A DNA stretch of 5,258 nucleotides from Phenylobacterium sp. (GTDB lineage: Bacteria; Pseudomonadota; Alphaproteobacteria; Caulobacterales; Caulobacteraceae): assembly GCA_028698405.1 (NCBI GenBank), contig JAQVDF010000177.1, positions 1 through 5,258 on the forward strand, read 5' to 3'. The notes beneath the pieces were generated by a model, which did not search any database, was not told the origin of the DNA, and saw only the letters and a list, made by a program, of their open reading frames with translations. The position numbers and the translations under genes were made by a program. Shown here piece by piece: positions 1 to 4,903 of this stretch (positions are counted from its first letter, which is position 1; each line of letters begins with the position of its first letter).

Positions 1-1
1 C

Positions 2-208
2 CCCATGCGCGATGGCCGCGCGGGACATGCGGTCGACCTGTGCGCTGGGTTGGCGACCGCCTCCCAAGAGCTCTTGGCGCAGCGTCTGGCCGAACGGGGC
101 GCAGAGGGGCTCGTCGCCGAACTGCAGGCCGCGGGCGCCGATCAGCTCCTCGCGGGGCTCGCCGTGGCGGCGCTGCAGGCGGGCCTGCCGCCGGTCGGCA
201 AGGCCTGA
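2..208 (+). CDS. C-terminal fragment of an unrecognised protein (partial at left edge)
   Basis: A frame open from the left edge ends in TGA at 206-208, giving about 68 residues rich in Ala, Leu and Gly, with an amphipathic-helix look (LLAQRLAERG, then AGADQLLAGLAVAALQAGL) and a tail PPVGKA. Codons are strongly G-biased in first position and GC-rich in third position, which favours this strand. The ATG at 5 is probably internal, because the frame is open to the window edge and no Shine-Dalgarno can be seen. It would be convergent with the di-heme cytochrome gene, with 18 nt between the two stops. I do not recognise the family. The exactly antiparallel frame on the minus strand is also open over the same stretch, so the strand choice rests on codon pattern alone and could be wrong. 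Confidence 0.42.
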   Translation, partial: PMRDGRAGHAVDLCAGLATASQELLAQRLAERGAEGLVAELQAAGADQLLAGLAVAALQAGLPPVGKA

Positions 209-226
209 GGCCACGCAACCGCGCGA

Positions 227-1228
227 TCAACGGACGCGGGGAGCGCCACAGAACGTCTTCGGCACCGAATGCCGTTCGTCTGCGATAAAGGCGGGATCGG
301 TGAGCGCCGCGAGGAAAGCCTCGATCTCCGTCAGGTCCTGGTCGGTCATTCCAGCAAGGCCCTCATGGGCCCCGATGGCGGTCCGCAGGGTCTTTGCCGA
401 GCCGTCGTGCAGATACGGCGCGGTGAGACCGACGTTGCGGAGCGAAGGCGTGCGGAAGGCGGCACGATCCACTGGGAGACCGGTTTTCTCGTATGCGCCT
501 TCGTCGCCGCCGCGGCTCGGCGCGATGACGTGATACTCACCGTCGGTGAAGCTGGTTCCTGCATGGCACTGGCTGCAGCCGGTCTCCCGGAAACGGCGCT
601 CGCCCCGGCGGGCGGTCTCAGAGATCGCCGAGCGGTCGCCGCGGAGATAGGCGTCGTAGGGCGATGAGAAGGAAATCAGCGTCCGCTGGAATGCGGCAAT
701 GGCCTTCGTCGTCGCGACGAAGGAGACTTCGCCGCCCGTTTCCGGGAACGCTGCGGCGAACATCCGCCGATAGCAAGCATCGCTCCCCAGCCGGCGCACG
801 ATCTCAGTCTCTTGGCCGTGCATCCCCATCTCCACCGGATGCAGGCCGGTGATCGGCACGCCAGCCTGTTCCTCGAGGCTGGCCAGTTTCGGATCGGCCC
901 AGGTGAACCTGGTGAAGTACCCGACGTTGGCCAGGCCCATGGGATTGCGACGCCCAGGCGCTTCGCGGACGCCCGGACGGGTGGCGTTGCTGTGCGCGAA
1001 GGCCCGATGCTGCTCGTGGCAGCTCGCGCATGACAGGGTCCCGTCGATTGAAAGGTCGGCGTCGTAGAACAGCCGGCGGCCGAGCTCGACCTTCGCCTGC
1101 GACATCGGGTTGTCGGCGGGAACGGGGGGCGGCGCCACCCCTGCCGGCAGCCCCCAGTCGAAGGCGGGCGCGGCCGCCGCGCATCCGATCGCAGCGGTGG
1201 CGCAGATGGCGGCGGCCAGCAGCCTCAT
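227..1228 (-). CDS. Di-heme cytochrome c oxidase/peroxidase, MbnH-like (MauG/bCcP superfamily)
   Basis: This is a 333-residue exported di-heme c-type cytochrome. The N-terminal 20 or so residues form a hydrophobic signal; a weak lipobox (AIG-C16) leaves lipoprotein processing possible. The mature start (FDWGLPAG, PVPADNPM, KVELGRRLFYD) matches the opening I remember for the MXAN_0977/MbnH 'metallo-mystery pair' family. Heme sites are CASCH (C67, C70, H71) and CSQCH (C218, C221, H222). Superfamily landmarks include W110 in the inter-heme tryptophan region, LEEQA 118-122, HPVEM 130-134 with the active-site glutamate E133, FRTPSLRNV 259-267 and YLHDGS 272-277. Known members use peroxide or high-valent iron to oxidise a protein partner (MauG on methylamine dehydrogenase; MbnH turning a Trp of MbnP into kynurenine) or simply reduce peroxide. 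The gene is last in the operon. Its ATG overlaps the preceding TGA as ATGA, and no clear Shine-Dalgarno precedes it, so translation is probably coupled. It appears shorter than typical MbnH proteins after the second heme. H288 falls where bCcP has Met and MauG has Tyr. C152 and C327 are extra cysteines that could pair. Confidence 0.9.
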   Translation of the reverse strand: MRLLAAAICATAAIGCAAAAPAFDWGLPAGVAPPPVPADNPMSQAKVELGRRLFYDADLSIDGTLSCASCHEQHRAFAHSNATRPGVREAPGRRNPMGLANVGYFTRFTWADPKLASLEEQAGVPITGLHPVEMGMHGQETEIVRRLGSDACYRRMFAAAFPETGGEVSFVATTKAIAAFQRTLISFSSPYDAYLRGDRSAISETARRGERRFRETGCSQCHAGTSFTDGEYHVIAPSRGGDEGAYEKTGLPVDRAAFRTPSLRNVGLTAPYLHDGSAKTLRTAIGAHEGLAGMTDQDLTEIEAFLAALTDPAFIADERHSVPKTFCGAPRVR

Positions 1229-1767
1229 GGGGCGACGCGCGTCACCATGACGGGCAGCGCTGGCTGGGCCGCCCCCGTGATCGCGACCACGTAGCGCCCT
1301 GGCTTCAGCGGGAAGGTCACGGTCTTGCGGACGGTCGAGCAGGCGGGTCCCCGACCGTGGCGGACCGACTGGATGCGCTCGCCGCCGCTCAGCACATCGA
1401 TCCAGCCGCCGGCCCCCAGCGAGATCTGGTAATCGCCGGGCTGGGCGACCAGCAGCTCGAACAGGCCGCTTTGGCTGACCGATCCTCCTGGTTGAGCAGG
1501 AAGCACCGGAAACACCACGTCCCGGGTGGGTTTCAGGGTTGCGGTGACCGCACGTCCGATCGGAAGCTGCGCCGCCCCGACGCCCGCCAAATCGGCCGCC
1601 GCCGCCAGGGGCGAGCGACTTGTCCAGCCTGCGAGGGTGGCGGGGAGGCCCTCATCGCTGATGCTGGCGCAGGCCTGGTGCGGTGGCGCTTGCGCCAGAG
1701 CCGATCCGGCGGCCAGCGTCAGCGCCGGCAAGAGTGCGATCGCGATCTTTATGGCGTTGGATGACAT
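1225..1767 (-). CDS. Small secreted two-cysteine protein, uncharacterised partner of the di-heme enzyme
   Basis: This 180-residue protein has a clear signal peptide (K7, hydrophobic stretch 8-20, likely cleavage after SALA at residue 25), so it is periplasmic or secreted. The mature part is about 155 residues and reads as mostly beta: alternating hydrophobic segments at 74-79, 84-88, 101-108, 112-118, 146-154 and 158-164. It has two cysteines, C33 and C143 (motif HGRGPACSTVRK, 137-148), which could form a disulfide. There are two tryptophans, W48 and W122 (GGWIDVLSGG), and two histidines, H30 and H137. I recall similar short exported proteins being auto-labelled 'homogentisate 1,2-dioxygenase'. 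Length and export argue against that enzyme, which is about 430 residues and cytosolic. It lacks the four-Cys pattern and length of MbnP. A strong GAGGAG at 1780-1775, 7 nt before the ATG, fixes the start. It lies between receptor and cytochrome genes, 13 nt after the receptor stop and overlapping the cytochrome start. A role as substrate, metal binder or chaperone of the di-heme enzyme is inferred from context only. Confidence 0.85.
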   Translation of the reverse strand: MSSNAIKIAIALLPALTLAAGSALAQAPPHQACASISDEGLPATLAGWTSRSPLAAAADLAGVGAAQLPIGRAVTATLKPTRDVVFPVLPAQPGGSVSQSGLFELLVAQPGDYQISLGAGGWIDVLSGGERIQSVRHGRGPACSTVRKTVTFPLKPGRYVVAITGAAQPALPVMVTRVAP

Positions 1768-1780
1768 GCCTTGTCTCCTC

Positions 1781-3877
1781 TTAGAACCGCGCGCGAACGC
1801 TCGCGTAGAACGAGCGTCCCGCTTCAGGGAATCCGTCGGTGAGCTGGTAGTCCTGGTCGCCGATGTTCTGAGCGGCGAGCGTGAGCGTCACATCGTCGGT
1901 CACCTGGTAGTCGGCTGAGAGGTTCAGGAGCGTGTAGCTGCCTGTCCGGTAGTAGGTGAGCGGACTCGTGGTGGTCACCGTCCAGCGCTCATCGGCGTAC
2001 TCGACGCTGGGCCGGATCGTCAGCCGCTCCGCCGGGCTCCACGCTGCGTAGGCGAACAGCTTCCAGTCCGGCACGCCTGTGGGACGGAAGTCGGGATTGG
2101 TGGGGTCCTTCAGCTTGCGATGCAGATAGGTGAGGTTCCCGCCGGCCTCCAGCGTGTCGGTCAAGGTGGCGTGCGCCGAGGCCTCGAACCCGTAGTAGTG
2201 GCCGTCAGCGGCGTTCTTGGTTTGATTGACCGTGCCGAAGCCGGGGACGACCACGGGGATCTGGATCAGGGCGTTCTGCAGATCGGCGTAGAACACCGCG
2301 CCGGTGAAGTTGATGTCCGGCGTCACCTGCAGATCGGCGCCGACCTCAAAGTTCGTCGCCCGTTCTTCGCGGACGTCGGGATTGGGGATCGCCGCCCCGA
2401 AGCGCGAGCTGAAACGTTCGAATACCGTCGGAAAGCGGGCTCGGCTGGAGACGCTGGCATGAAGCCGGGTCGCCTCGTCGAGGCGCCAAAGCAGCGCGGC
2501 CTGACCGTTCCAGGCCTCGTTGTTGCGCAAGGCGTAGTGGACCGGTTGCATATTGATGACGCTGTTGGCGATCGTCGCGCCCGAGACCGACACGTTCATG
2601 TCGTTCGCCACCCTCAGGTCGGTCCAGTCGTAGGACGCGCCCAGCACCAGTTCGACCGCCGGACTGAGCGCTGTCGTGTATTCGCCGGCCAGGGAGTAGG
2701 TGTTCTCGTCGTTGGTCTGCCACGGCTCGCTGTAGGGGGTGTTGATGGAAGGCGACCCCGACGACGGCGTGCGGATGAAGCCGTCCTGGCGCTCATGATG
2801 GACATCGCGACGGGCGTAGAACACGCCTTTCAGCCGGCTCGTCGGGCTCAGGTCGTAGTCGAGCTGGATGTTCCCGCCCGTGGCGTGATCCTGGTAGTAG
2901 GAGTCAAAGGCGCGGGGGATCGACTGCCGCGTCTGGGCGGGGTCATCGAACGACTGCAGCAGGTTGTCGAAGGTGTTGTGATAGAGCCGGGTGCGCAGGA
3001 TCAGCCCCTCCGCCACCTGGGTTCGGGTCAGCAGCGCCACGCTGCTGATGTTGTAGTAGGGCCATTTCCAATAGCGGGAGTTCGGGTCGCTGACGCTGTA
3101 GGGGGCGTTCTTCTCGCCTTCGCTACGGGTGTAGTTGATCGAGTACTCGTCAGTGTCGTTGGGTTGCCAGCCGGCCTTTAGGTTGATCCGCCAGTCCGAG
3201 GTCTGCGAGTTCTCGCGCACGCCGCCGTCTTCCAGCGGCGTGGGCTTGAAGTTGTCCGAGAGGGTGAAGTGGTCGCGGTCCATGTATGAACCCGACGCCT
3301 GCCAGTAGAAGTCGCCGGTGCGTCCGCCGACGCGCCCTGACAGTAGCTGACCTTCACTCTCGAGCTTTCGGTTGAAAAAGGCCGATGCCTGGATTTCTCC
3401 TTCCAGTTCGGCAGTCGGCTTTACGGTTACCAGGTTGATCGCCCCGCCCAGGCCGCCAGGACCGTCGAGCACCGAGACATAGCCCTTGGAAATCTGGATC
3501 TCGGCGAGGTCGGCGGTCAGGAAGCGCGCAAAGTCGATCCGGTTGTCGGCGGGGAGAAAGACCCGCACCCCGTCGATCGACAGCGTCGTCTGGAACCTGT
3601 CGAAGCCACGCACATAGACCACTCGCTCGTTGCGCGATCCGCCGGTGTTGGAGGCGTTGACGCCGGGAACGAGGCTCAGCGCCTGGTCGACAGTCTGCTT
3701 GTTGAAGGTCTGGAGCGTATCGCCGGAAGTGACCGACCCGCCCAAGGCCTCACCGGTGCGGCTCTGGGCGGTGACGTGCAGTTCCCCCAGTGTGTAAACC
3801 TCGCTCTCGGCGGCGGTCTGCGCCAACACGACCGTAGGAGCAGCCGACACCAGCAGCGCGGCAAGCCAGGAGTGCAT
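1781..3877 (-). CDS. TonB-dependent outer-membrane receptor
   Basis: This 698-residue TonB-dependent transporter would import a scarce ligand through the outer membrane using TonB-ExbBD energy. The signal peptide is residues 1-19 (cleavage after VVLA); unusually it has no Lys or Arg before the hydrophobic core. A TonB-box-like segment follows (YTLGELHVTA, 28-37). The plug domain covers about 45-155 and shows VPGV 70-73, VYVRGFD 87-93, the IDGVRVF strand 101-107, LAEIQISKG 124-132 and GGLGGAINLVT 141-151. The rest is a beta-barrel rich in aromatic, alternating strands, ending in the expected terminal Phe (YASVRARF). Length is normal for the family and the gene looks intact. Possible metal-binding residues are H360-H361, M443 and H447, but there is no Cys and the ligand cannot be read from sequence. 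The start is firm: AGGGG lies 8 nt upstream and an in-frame TAA sits seven codons before the ATG region (at 3895-3893). It is first in the operon with the small secreted protein and di-heme enzyme, which suggests metal or metal-complex uptake (inference). Confidence 0.93.
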   Translation of the reverse strand: MHSWLAALLVSAAPTVVLAQTAAESEVYTLGELHVTAQSRTGEALGGSVTSGDTLQTFNKQTVDQALSLVPGVNASNTGGSRNERVVYVRGFDRFQTTLSIDGVRVFLPADNRIDFARFLTADLAEIQISKGYVSVLDGPGGLGGAINLVTVKPTAELEGEIQASAFFNRKLESEGQLLSGRVGGRTGDFYWQASGSYMDRDHFTLSDNFKPTPLEDGGVRENSQTSDWRINLKAGWQPNDTDEYSINYTRSEGEKNAPYSVSDPNSRYWKWPYYNISSVALLTRTQVAEGLILRTRLYHNTFDNLLQSFDDPAQTRQSIPRAFDSYYQDHATGGNIQLDYDLSPTSRLKGVFYARRDVHHERQDGFIRTPSSGSPSINTPYSEPWQTNDENTYSLAGEYTTALSPAVELVLGASYDWTDLRVANDMNVSVSGATIANSVINMQPVHYALRNNEAWNGQAALLWRLDEATRLHASVSSRARFPTVFERFSSRFGAAIPNPDVREERATNFEVGADLQVTPDINFTGAVFYADLQNALIQIPVVVPGFGTVNQTKNAADGHYYGFEASAHATLTDTLEAGGNLTYLHRKLKDPTNPDFRPTGVPDWKLFAYAAWSPAERLTIRPSVEYADERWTVTTTSPLTYYRTGSYTLLNLSADYQVTDDVTLTLAAQNIGDQDYQLTDGFPEAGRSFYASVRARF

Positions 3878-3885
3878 GAAGATAT

Positions 3886-3890
3886 CCCCT
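3886..3890 (-). promoter_or_regulatory. Ribosome binding site of the TonB receptor gene
   Basis: Read on the minus strand, AGGGG lies 8 nt before the ATG at 3877. With the in-frame TAA just upstream it confirms the receptor start and excludes a longer protein. Confidence 0.7.
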
Positions 3891-3891
3891 C

Positions 3892-3909
3892 GTTATGTAG
3901 CAACATTGC
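3892..3909. promoter_or_regulatory. Candidate operator: inverted repeat ATGT-n4-ACAT
   Basis: ATGTAGCAACAT at 3895-3906 is symmetric at 10 of 12 positions around the 3900/3901 boundary. An outer G/C pair at 3892/3909 extends it. It overlaps the predicted transcription start of the receptor operon and lies just before the Shine-Dalgarno, which suits a repressor site. The ATGTnnnnACAT core resembles, loosely, Zur-type boxes (ATGTTATAACAT-like), but the centre differs and no Fur, Zur or copper regulator is encoded in the window. The identity of any binding protein is a guess. Confidence 0.4.
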
Positions 3910-3935
3910 ATATCGATGGGGAGGTGCGTGCTCAA
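3907..3935 (-). promoter_or_regulatory. Candidate sigma-70-type promoter for the receptor operon
   Basis: On the minus strand TTGAGC (3935-3930) is followed, after exactly 17 nt, by TATGCA (3912-3907). This predicts a start near 3900 and a 5' untranslated region of about 23 nt ahead of the receptor ATG. The -35 match is fair and the -10 is weak, which would fit a regulated promoter. An alternative -10, GCTACAT at 3901-3895, resembles the Caulobacter GCTANAWC element, but it would start transcription inside the Shine-Dalgarno and has no matching -35. Confidence 0.4.
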
Positions 3936-3968
3936 GGTCCAACGGCTGCGGCGAAGCTTGATATCCGG

Positions 3969-3982
3969 CAAGCGGCCGCTTG
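3969..3982. repeat. 14-bp perfect palindrome
   Basis: CAAGCGGCCGCTTG is identical to its own reverse complement over all 14 bases; the next outer pair (3968/3983) breaks the symmetry. It lies 92 bp upstream of the receptor ATG and well away from the rimP promoter. It could be a dimeric regulator site, but nothing else in the window repeats it, and GC-rich palindromes arise readily in such genomes. Confidence 0.6.
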
Positions 3983-4058
3983 ACCGCTGATCGCGTGCGT
4001 CGCGGGTGACTATCGCAGTCGGGTGGCATGGAGCCTTCGTGAGCGATTGGGTTTCCTG

Positions 4059-4077
4059 CGAGCGTCGCCACCGCTCG
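4059..4077. repeat. Small hairpin, 6-bp perfect stem
   Basis: CGAGCG (4059-4064) pairs with CGCTCG (4072-4077) across a 7-nt loop. There is no T-run on either side in either direction, so it is not an intrinsic terminator. It sits 9 nt before the larger hairpin at 4087-4133, and the two may form one structured element. Confidence 0.4.
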
Positions 4078-4086
4078 GCCTTGGTG

Positions 4087-4133
4087 CTCTTGGGAGCCTA
4101 GCCCTTCGTCACGGATAGGGAGGCGACCAAGAG
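4087..4133 (+). other. Long imperfect hairpin, possible structured RNA element
   Basis: CTCTTGG (4087-4093) pairs perfectly with CCAAGAG (4127-4133). Inside this, G4094-A4095 faces G4125-A4126, a tandem G-A arrangement that can form sheared pairs in RNA. Then GCCT (4096-4099) pairs with AGGC (4121-4124), AG (4100-4101) is bulged, and CCCT (4102-4105) pairs with AGGG (4117-4120), closing on a small apical part. That gives 15 Watson-Crick pairs. The tandem GA motif exists only in the plus-strand RNA, which is why + is given. No T-run follows, so it is not a terminator. I do not recognise an RNA family, and transcription is not shown. Confidence 0.4.
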
Positions 4134-4220
4134 TCCGCGCTGCGAACTCCGGCTGCTCGGCACCCGCCTATTGCAGTTGTTTGAGCGCCAAAATCCCTCA
4201 CTACCCGCCCGCGAGGAGGG

Positions 4221-4249
4221 CTGACAAAGCTTCTGCGGGACGCTATATG
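4221..4249 (+). promoter_or_regulatory. Promoter of the rimP-nusA operon
   Basis: CTGACA (4221-4226), then 17 nt, then TATATG (4244-4249) is a good housekeeping promoter. The -10 also reads GCTATAT (4242-4248), close to the Caulobacter sigma-73 form GCTANAWC. The expected start is an A near 4257, giving a leader of about 87 nt before rimP that includes the terminator hairpin. Confidence 0.65.
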
Positions 4250-4290
4250 TCCGCCCAACATCGCAAGTCAGCGCTGGATGGCGCTAACGA

Positions 4291-4319
4291 GCGGCGGGCC
4301 CCGGCCCGGCCGCTTTTTT
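4291..4319 (+). terminator. Rho-independent terminator upstream of rimP (attenuator)
   Basis: GCGGC (4291-4295) pairs with GCCGC (4309-4313), and GGG (4296-4298) with CCC (4305-4307), leaving G4308 bulged and a 6-nt loop. Six T residues (4314-4319) follow immediately. This is a classic intrinsic terminator, placed after the rimP promoter and 7 nt before the rimP Shine-Dalgarno. It therefore cannot simply end an upstream gene; it most likely reduces or regulates read-through into rimP. Confidence 0.75.
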
Positions 4320-4326
4320 GTTTGCC

Positions 4327-4332
4327 GGAGGA
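4327..4332 (+). promoter_or_regulatory. Ribosome binding site deciding the rimP start
   Basis: GGAGGA lies 11 nt before the ATG at 4344, slightly long spacing but strong. It lies downstream of the alternative in-frame ATG at 4278, which would sit inside the terminator region and add 22 residues foreign to RimP. The 4344 start is therefore preferred. Confidence 0.7.
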
Positions 4333-4343
4333 CGGCGAAGCTC

Positions 4344-4901
4344 ATGCGCGGGAAAACCGCCGAAGACGCAAGGCTGCTGGAGCTGCTCGACCCCGTGGCC
4401 GAGGCGGCCGGCTATGAGATCGTCAGGCTGCGAATGATGGGCGGCTCCGCCCAGCGCCGCCTGCAGGTGATGGCCGAGCGGCCGGAAGACGGCGAGATGA
4501 ACGTCGAGGACTGCGCGCGGCTGTCGCGGGCCATCTCGGAGGTGCTCGACGCCGCCGACCCGATCTCCGGCGAATATGTGCTGGAGGTCTCCTCGCCCGG
4601 CGTCGACCGCCCGCTCACGCGGCTGAAGGACTTCGCCGCCTACGAGGGCTACGAGGCGCGGATCGAGCTCGACCGGCTGGCCGAGAACCGCAAGCGGTTC
4701 CGCGGCGTGCTGGCCGGCGTCGAGGGCGACCAGGTCGCCATCGACCTGGAAGGCGAGGAGGAGACGGCGCTGGTGCCCTTCGCCTGGATCGCCGACGCCA
4801 AGCTGGTGCTGACCGACGAGTTGATGAAACGCGGGGCCGCCCAGCGCGCCGAGCGGCTGGCCGCGGCCGACGACACCCATTCTGACCAGGAAGGACGCTG
4901 A
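4344..4901 (+). CDS. rimP: Ribosome maturation factor RimP
   Basis: RimP (formerly YhbC/P15a) is a cytosolic assembly factor for the 30S ribosomal subunit. The 185-residue protein begins MRGKTAED, as I recall for Caulobacter RimP. The N-terminal alpha/beta domain covers about 8-90: [10 protein letters not shown] (21-30), LQVMAERP (40-47), [17 protein letters not shown] (54-70), and the family signature [11 protein letters not shown] (81-91). The C-terminal SH3-like domain covers about 92-157, ending in [17 protein letters not shown] charged, non-conserved tail follows. Length is normal. An in-frame ATG at 4278 would add 22 residues, but it lies before the terminator hairpin and lacks a ribosome site. 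The gene is followed by nusA after 2 nt, in the conserved rimP-nusA-infB order. Expression is likely controlled by the leader attenuator. Confidence 0.97.
   Translation: MRGKTAEDARLLELLDPVAEAAGYEIVRLRMMGGSAQRRLQVMAERPEDGEMNVEDCARLSRAISEVLDAADPISGEYVLEVSSPGVDRPLTRLKDFAAYEGYEARIELDRLAENRKRFRGVLAGVEGDQVAIDLEGEEETALVPFAWIADAKLVLTDELMKRGAAQRAERLAAADDTHSDQEGR
4888..4895 (+). promoter_or_regulatory. Ribosome binding site of nusA
   Basis: AGGAAGGA lies inside the last codons of rimP, 8 nt before the nusA ATG at 4904. The rimP stop and nusA start are separated by only 2 nt, so the two genes are on one transcript and may be translationally coupled. Confidence 0.7.
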
Positions 4902-4903
4902 GC

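Larger units (their letters stand above)
3878..4343. other. Divergent intergenic region, 466 nt, no supported gene
   Basis: This stretch separates the leftward receptor operon from the rightward rimP operon. From left to right it holds the receptor promoter/operator (3892-3935), a 14-bp perfect palindrome (3969-3982), two hairpins (4059-4077 and 4087-4133), the rimP promoter (4221-4249) and the rimP leader with a terminator hairpin (4291-4319). Short open frames cross it on both strands, but none shows a convincing start, ribosome binding site or recognisable product. I found no tRNA cloverleaf. Between about 3983 and 4058 I see nothing definite. Confidence 0.75.
4257..4343 (+). ncRNA. rimP leader, putative transcription attenuator
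   Basis: The predicted leader of the rimP operon starts about 7 nt after the -10 element and contains two hairpins in series. The first is AGCGC (4270-4274) with GCGCT (4281-4285) and a 6-nt loop. The second is the intrinsic terminator at 4291-4319. A third pairing, CGCT (4282-4285) with AGCG (4290-4293) around AACG, would compete with both, so it could act as a short antiterminator, though 4 bp is weak. A rimP-leader attenuator family ending in a Rho-independent terminator has been described computationally in Rfam. From memory this layout fits it; membership was not tested. The signal sensed is unknown. NusA, encoded downstream, acts on hairpin pausing and termination, so feedback is a natural hypothesis. 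Confidence 0.6.

Noticed and set aside
200..226. GGCC-TGA-GGCC near 203-213 as a bidirectional terminator between the convergent genes.
   Set aside because: The stem is only 4 bp with a 3-nt loop and there is no T-run on either strand.
12..533. 173-codon plus-strand open frame crossing the end of the cytochrome gene.
   Set aside because: Arg/Pro/Ser-rich low-quality translation overlapping the 3' end of the di-heme cytochrome gene on the opposite strand; no ribosome site or motif.
1030..1764. Long plus-strand open frame of 244 codons opposite the small secreted protein and the cytochrome gene.
   Set aside because: It is rich in Arg, Gly and Pro with no recognisable domain or ribosome site, and is antisense to two well-supported genes. 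It is a GC-rich shadow frame.
2120..3181. 353-codon plus-strand open frame inside the receptor gene.
   Set aside because: It is antisense to a complete, recognisable TonB receptor and its product has no family features; long antisense frames are common at this GC content.
3954..3981. AAGCTTGATATC (HindIII-EcoRV order found in common cloning polylinkers) closely followed by a NotI site, suggesting vector sequence.
   Set aside because: Only 12 bases match the polylinker order as I remember it, the flanking bases do not, and the sequence continues as an ordinary promoter region on one side and genomic-looking DNA on the other. Chance is the better explanation, though a vector screen would settle it.
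3676..4071. Minus-strand frame of 131 codons reaching into the intergenic region, which might be a small gene upstream of the receptor.
   Set aside because: Its second half runs out of frame through the receptor start, plug and signal peptide, and its intergenic half has no recognisable motif or Shine-Dalgarno.
4081..4170. Possible tRNA-like or SRP-like RNA in the intergenic region.
   Set aside because: No acceptor stem, anticodon arm or canonical T-loop could be assembled on either strand, and the conserved SRP apical sequence is absent.
4181..4343. Possible leader peptide or small ORF ahead of rimP, including the in-frame extension of rimP from 4278.
   Set aside because: The frames use a TTG or an ATG without a ribosome site, translate across the promoter or terminator hairpin, and give residues not found in RimP.
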